In this document: positions 44,675 to 53,600 of the stretch, one piece after another
How the letters are laid out: each line of letters begins with the position of its first letter
How positions within the stretch are numbered: position 1 is the first letter of the stretch
Assembly: GCF_016428855.1 (NCBI RefSeq)
Contig: NZ_JAELTN010000002.1
Coordinates: forward strand, 99,785 to 163,784
Reading direction: 5' to 3'
Source of the DNA: Pedobacter sp. ASV28
Lineage (GTDB): Bacteria; Bacteroidota; Bacteroidia; Sphingobacteriales; Sphingobacteriaceae
DNA length: 64,000 nucleotides
Notes under the pieces: model-generated
Seen by the model: only the letters and a program-made list of their open reading frames with translations
What the model was told of the DNA's origin: nothing
The model's database searches: none
Translations under genes and position numbers: made by a program

Positions 44675-46300
44675 ATGCCTGCCATTTTATGCCTATTTGG
44701 TCCGCCTTTCGCCCTAGTTGGGGAAACCTATTTATCCAATAATACTTTTTCTTTTAGTGTCGAATTTGATTCGGCTCCGGACCAAGAAAGCGTACAGGCC
44801 TATCAATGGTTTTTGGACAAGGTTATACTTATTGAAGAACAAGGACAACAGGTAAGCTCAATGACCGCCGATGGGCCCCATACCATTGGTGTACGTATAT
44901 TAACGGTACAGGGCTGGTCGGGCGTAAAATATTTGGATTTTTATGCAAATATGTTGGTCAACTCTCTTACTATAGCAGGACCAACATCTGTACAGGAAGG
45001 CGCTGTGGCCACTTATGAAGCCTACCTCTCCTTTGGCAGCGGAACGCAGATGAAAGTGACGGAAAAAACAACTTTCAGTATAAATATGGGGGGTAGCTTT
45101 GATTTTAACGTGTTATCTACCCTTAGAGACGATTCCGATTTTAATGACAAACAGGCCACCATCACGGCCACATTGGGAGGAGGAATAAGCCGAACCTTGC
45201 CCATTACCATTTTAAATACCAATGTACGTTACCCCTCTGTGCTGGTGGTAGATCTATTTAACGATACACCCCTAAACGGAGGGGCTATTATCGTCAATGC
45301 AGACATTGATGGCGGGCAGACACTGGTATACACCGGTAATAACTTTCTGCCAAACAACAGCCTCCCTGCCGACGCATTTATTCTAGCTTCCGATCTGATA
45401 GATAATGCCAGCATATTGAAATGGAGATTCGAGTTTAATATGGCCAAACTCATTAGACAGTACCCTCGCATACAGGATTTTGTACTGGAAATTAGGGGAA
45501 GATCTAACGCCGTAAAAGCTATTACAGGGTCTTTTAGCTTAAAGGACTATACAGGTGTGATGGCCATGAACGGCAGTACGGGCAGCTATGCCCCTACAGT
45601 AATTGGTGGGGCCAATCTTTATTATGAAAACTTCCAAACCCATGCAGTTGGTGGGGCAAATGGTAACTACAACAAAGACTACCTGCCCATGCTGCTACGT
45701 TTCAACTTCAATGTGCCCAGCGGTACGCTAACCTACCAAACTGCCGAACCGATCATTATAGACAATTTTGATTTTGCAGTGCTGAGATATATTTGGGGAG
45801 AGGAGGAGGAGGAGGATCTAGATATTCTTGTGGGATTTGAGCATACAGGTACCATTTATGATGATATATACGTAGGGTTTGCTAGCTCCGAATCAAAACA
45901 CACTGTCCCAGTTGGTGTAAACCCGCAAAGTAATTCTTATCTATGGTGGGGAGGAGATAATCAGGTTTCAGGTACGGAGGCGGTATTAATAAGTTATAAG
46001 AATTTTATTCACCCCCCCCCTCTGTCGTCTGTCGATATTGTTGATGTTGGCCTGTATGCGGGTTGGTATAGAACACCAAAATATGGGAACTTTAGTTTAA
46101 GCCTGGTTACCTACAAAGGAGGCACTATGGCAAAGGACGGTACTGATTTTATAAATACGGGAGGGGCAATAGTGAGCAGTGAGCAAGTTTCGCTGCATAC
46201 GAATAAAGTTAGAGAAACCGGAATACTTAGTAGTTACTATAAAATTGGCGTAATAAGATACAACAAGATAGCAAAAACGGCGGTGCTTGTTTTAGAATAG
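44675..46300 (+). CDS. Unrecognised beta-rich protein opening the accessory locus
   Basis: 541 residues, no signal peptide. The N-terminal 110 residues look like two immunoglobulin-like sandwiches (TFSFSVEFDSAPDQESVQAYQWFLD, GPHTIGVRILTVQGWSGVKYLDFY, LTIAGPTSVQEGAVATYEAYLSFGSG), like those of phage tail or extracellular proteins. Later parts are beta-rich with Gly/Asn-rich turns and an acidic EEEEEDLD patch. The start ATG at 44675 has no clear ribosome site. A C9 tract (46012-46020) lies in the frame at residue 446. The frame after its TAG continues as a protein-like remnant. Function unknown. Confidence 0.75.
   Translation: MPAILCLFGPPFALVGETYLSNNTFSFSVEFDSAPDQESVQAYQWFLDKVILIEEQGQQVSSMTADGPHTIGVRILTVQGWSGVKYLDFYANMLVNSLTIAGPTSVQEGAVATYEAYLSFGSGTQMKVTEKTTFSINMGGSFDFNVLSTLRDDSDFNDKQATITATLGGGISRTLPITILNTNVRYPSVLVVDLFNDTPLNGGAIIVNADIDGGQTLVYTGNNFLPNNSLPADAFILASDLIDNASILKWRFEFNMAKLIRQYPRIQDFVLEIRGRSNAVKAITGSFSLKDYTGVMAMNGSTGSYAPTVIGGANLYYENFQTHAVGGANGNYNKDYLPMLLRFNFNVPSGTLTYQTAEPIIIDNFDFAVLRYIWGEEEEEDLDILVGFEHTGTIYDDIYVGFASSESKHTVPVGVNPQSNSYLWWGGDNQVSGTEAVLISYKNFIHPPPLSSVDIVDVGLYAGWYRTPKYGNFSLSLVTYKGGTMAKDGTDFINTGGAIVSSEQVSLHTNKVRETGILSSYYKIGVIRYNKIAKTAVLVLE
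46012..46020 (+). repeat. Nine-cytosine homopolymer inside a coding frame
   Basis: After TTCA the bases 46012-46020 are all C and encode part of HPPPLSS in the 541-residue protein. Homopolymer G/C runs of this length slip during replication and can switch genes on and off. It is the only such run I noticed in the window. Confidence 0.85.
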
Positions 46301-46399
46301 GGCTACGGAAAAGTCTTTGCAACTAGCGAGGGGATGGAGCCCAACCGCTACGCTTTGGGAGTTATTGCTCATTGGTTGATTAAAAACGGTTACTTATAG
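46301..46399 (+). pseudogene. Protein-like open remnant directly after the stop of the 541-residue gene
   Basis: In the same frame as the preceding gene, bases 46301-46399 read GYGKVFATSEGMEPNRYALG followed by VIAHWLIKNGYL and a stop. It lacks its own start, and codon choice and composition look coding. It may be the last exon-like piece of a larger gene whose body was lost, or a read-through extension past TAG 46298-46300. The 91 bases after it before 46491 are AT-rich and non-coding. Confidence 0.4.
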
Positions 46400-46490
46400 G
46401 AGATTGAAATTAAAGAAAAATTTAAAAAAATATTCGTCTAAAAGCCGCAACGATTGGGCAAGATAAACATTTAAAATTCCTAAAAAAAAC

Positions 46491-49400
46491 ATGGCTGTAC
46501 AATATAACCCCAAATCTTATTTCTATACAGAATACGGCTCTTTGGCTGATGCTGTTGCGGGCAACTTAGCCACAGATGCATTTGGGCCAGTGGTGGGCAG
46601 TGAAACAACCCAATATAGGACTACCGCTGTTGTAAGGTTGCTAAGCCCTATTCAATCGGCAAAAGTTTTTGCTATTTGTAAAGGCCGTATTCTAATACAA
46701 CCCATGGAAGGGGATAATACCAAAATTAATCTAATTCTTAAGCCAGAAGGCAACGATCATGCACCTATCAAAATCAAATATTTCATTTATAGAGGGATTA
46801 ATAAGTCTGATTTGATCGATAACAGTGATAGTCTAATCGCTAAAAATATATCCGACCCTTTACAACCAAAATTATTACAAAACTTATGGGACGACTATAC
46901 CGCCTACTATCTTCCCAGCGGTACCGTACCTTCTATATTTCCTGCAAAAAGAATAGGATATAACCCAATCATACAAACTAACGCAATGCTTATCGATACC
47001 ATCTTCAATACTTTTATAGAGGGTGCTGATACCTATCAGTTGCCCGAGTGTAATAAAGGTGATTATATTGGCAATTTTTCTGGCTCTTTAGGTTTAGATA
47101 TTGTGTTAGATTACGGCGACTACCAGCTAGAAAACCAAGAAGAGCTATTTAAACTTGATTTGGCTTACGCCCGAAAAAATGAGCATGTCCTTGATTTAGG
47201 CCTCATCAGTGCATCTGCCACTATGACAAAGGTAGATAGAGAAAAAAGATACAAAGAATATATCCATCAGTTTATAGATGCTGCCGCATTTTGGGGCTCT
47301 CATATAGAGTGTGGAAATATAAAAACATCAAATGGCATAATCTTAAAAACAAATACTGAAATCTATTCTAATATTTTAAAAAAGTATCAGACAAAAAACA
47401 ATATATATGTATATGTAAAAGGAGAAAGAGGAAGGTCTTATAATTACTATAATACTTCTCGAAAATTATTATTTGATTTAACTAATCAGATTCCATCAGA
47501 TAGTAACGAAACCTATGGTTGGCCAGTATTAATAAAAATATATCAACCTAATGTGGGACAAGATTGGATTTTCGGAGTATTACAATATAATGTTGACCCA
47601 CATATTTTACCGAATAGAGATAAACATGTTTCTATAAACGTCATTGCGCCAAGCGTTGCTTCAAATTTATATCCAATCGCTTATTCTCCTGTTGTGTATG
47701 TCACCAATAACTTTCTTAGGCCATTTACGTTGAAAATTCATACCGACCCTGTTAGGACATGTGCTTCATTTGCAATAATAAATTGCAATCTTACACAGGT
47801 TTTTCCTGAGGTAAGTTATTTTGAAGATTTATGGTATTTTGGGATAAAACCCCCGATTGAAAATAACGATATTGAAAAATGTAGCTGGGGGTATAGAGAT
47901 AGTGGTAGAATGGTAAATACGCATGAGTTCTTGCGTAATGGCGCTCAAATTCAAGATAGAATTTTTCTTGATGGCGGTAAAGTTATAAACTCCGTTGCTA
48001 TTAAACGCAGTTTGCATATAGCTACTGTTACATCAGATACCAATAAAAGATTTTCTTATCAAGAAAATATACACGTTAATAATCAAACTTTTGGGATTGT
48101 AAAAAAAGCCTCCAACTACTCAGATTATATATTAAAACTATATGAAGACAATAATTTTTCAATTTATAAGGGAGAATTCTTCGATAGTGTAGAAAGTGTA
48201 ACCATCAACTCGCTTATGCTGGTACATGAGCACAATATAAATAAAAGGAATGGTTATTTTCAACTTGGTATAACAGAAGCCGAAAATACCATCATAGGAC
48301 AGTTATTGCCAATTGACGCTGCCAATGTATACTTTAAGCTTGATGAAATTAATATAGGTATTTCTGCGCCTTATAGAAAATTTAGATTAGGAGTTAAATT
48401 TGAAAATTCTACTAATATATTATTAGAATCATTTCCTACAAATGATATTCATATTTACACTTTAGATGGCTTCTATTTCTTTTCGAAAGATTATTCTAGT
48501 TCACAAGAGTATTATAAAGAATTTTCGAATTCGCTAATTAGTTTTAGACCTCATTCTGATATTTCGAATCCTTCTAACAATTGGAAAGGAGAATATGGTT
48601 TTGATTGGATACGTAAGGGAGATACTACGCTGACTGGAGATAGCTTAGCTCCAATTGATAGAACTTATTTGAATAACATTGGGCATTATTATAGCATTGT
48701 AGGAGGCGTAAAGATTAAAGATGATGGTGGTAGCTTTGATGTTGAGAAAAATGAAATCATTAAATTTAGAAATTTATTTCCAATATATCCCACCAAAAGT
48801 AATTCTCATTTATATACAGGTTCTTGGATAGCGCTATATCCTTATAAAAATATTGGAGGTAGTTTGAGCGGTTTTCCGAAACTTACAAGTAACGGAATAA
48901 AAAAGTGCCTTACAGAAGCTGTTTTAGATTTAAAGATAGAAATTGGTTCTAGCCCAAGCAGTTTGAAAATTAAATTTGAAAAAGAACATTTTCAAGTAAC
49001 ATCTATTCCACCAAATAGTACTACCGTTCTTCCGAATGATGCTAAATATGGCTATTTAGAGATAAACAATAAAACTGTTACAGGAGGTGTGTTAAGAACT
49101 TTAACTATTAAAATTGAAACACTTATAGAGTTTTCAGAGTATAAAAAAATTGAAATAGTTGCAGTTGAAAATAATGTAGAAAAACTTGCAGGTGTATTAT
49201 GGGCTTTGCCAAATTCAAAAGCAAACAGAAAGGAATTGGATGTAACTTTTATAGACTGCACAACAAACTTAGATCCCGCAATATCTAAAACTGGGCTAAA
49301 GGGAAATGAAAAAATATTGGAAGATATTCTCACTAAAAGTTTAAATCAAGCTCTTATCGACATAAAAATGGCTGCTAGTGTAGAAACTTTAGATTTACGA

Positions 49401-49925
49401 AGGTCTGTCGATCCAGTATTCTATACAAACTATAGTAGTCCTTACCCTTCTCCTACACCAAATCCGCCAACGTTTTTAAGCCCAGTCGAGATCTCATATC
49501 TAAAAGGTAAACCAAAATTCTCCCAAGGCTTTTTTGATAATAAGTTGTCAATATTTGTTTTCGGTGACGATTGTATTTCTAGTGCTGTAGGAAGTTCTTA
49601 TAATATTCTATATGGTGAAGCAGAAGGCACGGGAACATACATCATTTCGTTTTTACCGACACTGATTCTATATGCTTCGGCAATAGCTAATACGGGATCC
49701 GGAATACCGTTGCAACGTTCCACAATCTCTCATGAAGCTGGCCATGGTCTTTCTTTATTTCATTCGTTTGGTAATGATAGCGAGTTTACTTTTCGTGAAT
49801 TCATAACAGACAATATATTGGATTATATTGATACGTCAATTGCCCCTAGCGATAGCAGGATTGGTTTTAACAAATATCAGTTGGATAAACTTAGGAATAA
49901 TTCGACCTTAAAAACTGAAAAATGA
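46491..49925 (+). CDS. Large protein with C-terminal metzincin-like zinc motif, candidate effector
   Basis: 1144 residues, no signal peptide. The N-terminal part (about 1-270: SADAVAGN-like opening, AKVFAICKGRILIQPMEG, LDLAYARKNEHVLDLGLIS) has normal base composition; from about residue 275 (near 47310) on, the gene is visibly more AT-rich. Close to the C-terminus is HEAGHGLSLFH (His1081, Glu1082, His1085, His1091), the HExxHxxxxxH motif of metzincins, followed by TDNILDY where a Leu stands in the usual Met-turn place. It may cut proteins or peptides. A lipoprotein gene overlaps its stop by 4 bp. Family not recognised. Confidence 0.78.
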   Translation: MAVQYNPKSYFYTEYGSLADAVAGNLATDAFGPVVGSETTQYRTTAVVRLLSPIQSAKVFAICKGRILIQPMEGDNTKINLILKPEGNDHAPIKIKYFIYRGINKSDLIDNSDSLIAKNISDPLQPKLLQNLWDDYTAYYLPSGTVPSIFPAKRIGYNPIIQTNAMLIDTIFNTFIEGADTYQLPECNKGDYIGNFSGSLGLDIVLDYGDYQLENQEELFKLDLAYARKNEHVLDLGLISASATMTKVDREKRYKEYIHQFIDAAAFWGSHIECGNIKTSNGIILKTNTEIYSNILKKYQTKNNIYVYVKGERGRSYNYYNTSRKLLFDLTNQIPSDSNETYGWPVLIKIYQPNVGQDWIFGVLQYNVDPHILPNRDKHVSINVIAPSVASNLYPIAYSPVVYVTNNFLRPFTLKIHTDPVRTCASFAIINCNLTQVFPEVSYFEDLWYFGIKPPIENNDIEKCSWGYRDSGRMVNTHEFLRNGAQIQDRIFLDGGKVINSVAIKRSLHIATVTSDTNKRFSYQENIHVNNQTFGIVKKASNYSDYILKLYEDNNFSIYKGEFFDSVESVTINSLMLVHEHNINKRNGYFQLGITEAENTIIGQLLPIDAANVYFKLDEINIGISAPYRKFRLGVKFENSTNILLESFPTNDIHIYTLDGFYFFSKDYSSSQEYYKEFSNSLISFRPHSDISNPSNNWKGEYGFDWIRKGDTTLTGDSLAPIDRTYLNNIGHYYSIVGGVKIKDDGGSFDVEKNEIIKFRNLFPIYPTKSNSHLYTGSWIALYPYKNIGGSLSGFPKLTSNGIKKCLTEAVLDLKIEIGSSPSSLKIKFEKEHFQVTSIPPNSTTVLPNDAKYGYLEINNKTVTGGVLRTLTIKIETLIEFSEYKKIEIVAVENNVEKLAGVLWALPNSKANRKELDVTFIDCTTNLDPAISKTGLKGNEKILEDILTKSLNQALIDIKMAASVETLDLRRSVDPVFYTNYSSPYPSPTPNPPTFLSPVEISYLKGKPKFSQGFFDNKLSIFVFGDDCISSAVGSSYNILYGEAEGTGTYIISFLPTLILYASAIANTGSGIPLQRSTISHEAGHGLSLFHSFGNDSEFTFREFITDNILDYIDTSIAPSDSRIGFNKYQLDKLRNNSTLKTEK

Positions 49926-50653
49926 AAAAGATATTATGTTTTATAGCATTAGTGCTCTTTCAAAGTTGCAGCAGCTCGATTATAACATTTAAAGACAAAG
50001 GAATGGAAAAATTAGACTTAAAAAAAATAGAAGAATTAGGAAATACCAAAGGCGATTTTTTAGACGAAAAACAACCAACGGTAACTTCTTTTGTATTGGA
50101 TGGAAAAACCGTATCTCACGACAACACTAATAATAGTGTATCCTACAAATTGGAGATTAAAGGGAAAGACAATGTTGAAAAATTATATGTGAGAAATTTG
50201 GAGAAGGGGATCTCGGTTCAAAATAGAAAAGTAAACTATTATGATCAACCATCTTTGATATATGTTTATGAATATTTTGAAGACGGTTCTCCTGAGCGGA
50301 AATATATAGAAAAGAGAATAGAGGATGATACCTTTAAAAACATTAAGATAAGAATAGGGAAATATATCATATGGGACAAAACCGGAAGGGTAATAGAAGA
50401 ATTTGATTATGATAAAGAATTTGAATTTCCTATAGACGATGTTATTAAATTCCTTAAAAATAATCCGAATAACGGTGAGGCAAGTATAAGTCAAACTTTT
50501 GGTGAGAAAAAAAGTGAAAATAATCTCAAATACCCTTTTTGGTTAGTAAACACCGGTTATCCTGACAAAGTAAATTCATTTTTGTATTGGACACTGGATG
50601 GGAAAAATGGAGATATCGTGCAAACGCAGACTGGAACTTTCAAATTTAATTAG
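49922..50653 (+). CDS. Lipoprotein coupled to the metzincin-like gene, candidate immunity protein
   Basis: 243 residues. Lipoprotein signal MKKILCFIALVLFQSC (Cys16), then a charged, beta-rich mature part (VTSFVLDGKTVSHDNTNNSVSYKLEIKGKDNVEKLYVRN, YEYFEDGSPERKYIEKRI) with repeats of Tyr/Lys/Glu and no known enzyme motif. The ATG overlaps the stop of the 1144-residue gene by 4 bp, and both share high AT content, so they were probably acquired together. An envelope-anchored partner of a secreted protease-like protein suits an immunity role; that is inference. MORN-like segments are an alternative reading. Confidence 0.75.
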   Translation: MKKILCFIALVLFQSCSSSIITFKDKGMEKLDLKKIEELGNTKGDFLDEKQPTVTSFVLDGKTVSHDNTNNSVSYKLEIKGKDNVEKLYVRNLEKGISVQNRKVNYYDQPSLIYVYEYFEDGSPERKYIEKRIEDDTFKNIKIRIGKYIIWDKTGRVIEEFDYDKEFEFPIDDVIKFLKNNPNNGEASISQTFGEKKSENNLKYPFWLVNTGYPDKVNSFLYWTLDGKNGDIVQTQTGTFKFN

Positions 50654-50683
50654 ATGTATTAACAGAGCTAAAACTACAGGAAT

Positions 50684-53600
50684 ATGCCAGATAATTTGTA
50701 CTATCCAGCGTTATCACGCCTAATAAATGTGGGCGAACTGCCAGAATCATTGAGCTTTATCCAAGAGGGCATTGGGCAGGTATTCGATAATGTTTTCTAT
50801 AAAGATTTTATCAGCTCTACAAGTATAGATGGAAGTAGTGCTTTTTACAGTCTGGCTGTAGTGAGCAGGAAGAAACTGGCATTTGAGCTGTTTGGCAGTG
50901 GTATTTCATTTGTCCTTAATCCCGATTATGAAGATGGCAGCATTTCTTCATTTCCAGTTACGCTTTTTTGGGAATGGAAAATCTTAAAATACTTTTCCAA
51001 TTTTAAGTTCGAAACCTTTTCATTTCAGCCTGATGCCTTTTTTGATTTTGCCATTGTCATACTCGGCATTTCCAAAGAACAGGTGTTACGTTTGGCCATC
51101 AGTACTTTTGTAACTCCTGAAGAACCAACAATATCAAGTTTTGGGCAATTGGTTGCCGACATTAATCTGTTGTACAGTGCAACCATTACAATTGACGAAG
51201 AAGACGAAGATAAATTTGAACAATTAACAACACAAGTAGAGCAATTAAATGAAAATGTTTTTACTACTGTCTTTACTTTATACCTGTTAGATGCCAATTT
51301 ACAAGTTACCAGACAAAGGTTAGATTATTTCTTTGGTGCTTTAATCCCTACAGATTTAGAGAGCTATATCAAAGATTTGTTTATCCCCAGATTAAGGGCC
51401 TCGCTTACCTTGAGTGCAGCCATAGAATTTCCCAGAAATATATTGCTGCCCCTAAAAGAAACCCCAGAGGGCTTGGTGCCAGACGATACATTAGATGCGG
51501 AAGGGCAACTCAAGAAGACTCTCCTTAAGTTTGCAGAAGCTGATTTGGATTTTGATACAGAAAGGGGCTTGTATGCCAATACCGAGTTGGCAGGCTCGCT
51601 CATTCCAGCAAGGGTACAGATAGGCAACACAGGCCTTATCATTGGCTTTACTAACGTAAAACTAGATTTCAGTAAAACTTCCAATATTCCCGAAGCTGAT
51701 GCGGCGGGCTACCCAACAGATTTTGTTGGAGTGTACGCTCAAGAAGCTATTTTAGGCTTCCGAAATTTTGGCACGCCTACCCAAGGCCAAACCAGTGCCG
51801 AAATAAAGGCCGAAAACCTGTTCATTGGCACTGGCGGTGTATCGGGTATGTTTACCTTAACCGCTGGAGATTGGCTCAATAGAGATTTTGGAGGTTTTAA
51901 AGCTCGTCTAGATGTTTTCCGGCTAGCATTTAAAATGGGCTCCATTGTAAGTTCAGAAATTAAGGGGCAGCTTACGCTCAACAAGTTAAAGCAGAATGGC
52001 CAAGATGCAGTGATCAACATCAGTGCCCAAATTAAAGACGATGGTAACTTCAGCATTACGGCCATATCAGAAGATATACCACCGCTTAATTTTCTGGATG
52101 TACTGGAAATTAAGGTAAAAAGCCTGCAATTGGGCAAAGAAGACCGTGGCTATTATGCGGAAGTAGCTGGCACATTAAGTTTCACCTTTAATATCCCTGG
52201 CCTAGGTGACGTGCTGCCTAAAGATATTCCCATCAACAAACTGCGCATTTGGGACGATGGCAAACTGGAATTTGAACCGGGCATAGACAACATAAGCATT
52301 GCCAAAACCTTCCCATTAGAGATTGGCCCTGTAAAAATGGAGATCAGCAATATCAGCATTTCTGGGCATAAAGGCTTGCACCAAGGCATAGAAAGGCATT
52401 ATCTGGTTTTTGCATTTGATGGGATGGTGAATACGGGCAGGGCTGGGATCAACACCTCGGGCAATGGCATCAAGTTTTATTTTACCATAGATGATGATGG
52501 CCCATTCCATGCCTTTTTAAGTATCGATAGGCTCAATATCGACATGAGCATACCGGGCAATGTGACTAAAGATAAGGCCGCCTTCCTGTTGAACGGCTAC
52601 CTGACCATGGCCAACCCCAATGAACAGGCTTCTAGTTCTGCTGCCAACATCGAATACGGTGGTGCGGTAACGTTTAGCCTTCCCCGTTTAAAAATGACAG
52701 GCAGTGCGGGCATGCGCCTTAAACCTAGCGTACCGGCATTTGTGGTAGACATAGGCTTAGAATTGCCCACACCTATTATTTTAGGGGCTACAGGCTTGGG
52801 CATATACGGTTTTAGGGGCATTATAGGCCAGCATTACCTGCCGTCCAAGAGCGCTACCACACCTCCTTTGGGCGAAAATGCTACTTGGTGGCAATACTAT
52901 AAAGCCAAGAGTACCATCACCCACAAAGAAGGCATTGAGATAGACAAGTTTGCCAGCAAATCAGGCTTTTCTGTAGGTGCTGGTGCTTCTATTGCCACAG
53001 CCTTTGATTCAGGGAAAGTATTTTCAAGTAAACTCTTCTTACTATTGGGCCTTCCCGATGTATTTTTAATGCAAGGACAGGCAGGTATATTAAGGTCTAG
53101 AGTAGGCTTGAATGATACCGCAGATCCACCGTTCAGTGCTTTTATCTCTATAGATAGTAATGCCTTTATGGCGGGATTGGGGGTGAATTATAACCTGCCT
53201 GACGTAGGCGGATCATTAAATGGGGCTATTTTCTCATTAAGCGGAACCATGGAACTGGCATTTTTCTTTAACAATGCCTCGGGCTGGTACCTTAATTTGG
53301 GCAAAGACCAGCCTGAAAACCAACGCATCAGGTCAAGGATTTTAACCTTGTTTCAAGGCTATGCCTACCTTATGATTTCATCTAAAGGTTTTAAAGCAGG
53401 CGCAGGTGCTAAATTTGATTTTAACCGGAGTTATGGTGTAGCGGCTGTGGCTTTTGGCGCCTGGATTGATATGGGCGGCTCGCTAAGTTTTAAACCGGTA
53501 CAGATAGGGGCGTTTATACGTGTAGGTGGCTATGCCTACATTAGGGTATGGAAAGCTAAACTAAGTATGACTATAGTCCTGGGATTAGCTGTAGATGCAC

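Noticed and set aside
51364..52137. Two minus-strand frames of more than 100 residues inside the 2125-residue gene
   Set aside because: Antisense shadows without start signals or families; the plus-strand frame is continuous and coding-like over 6.4 kb.
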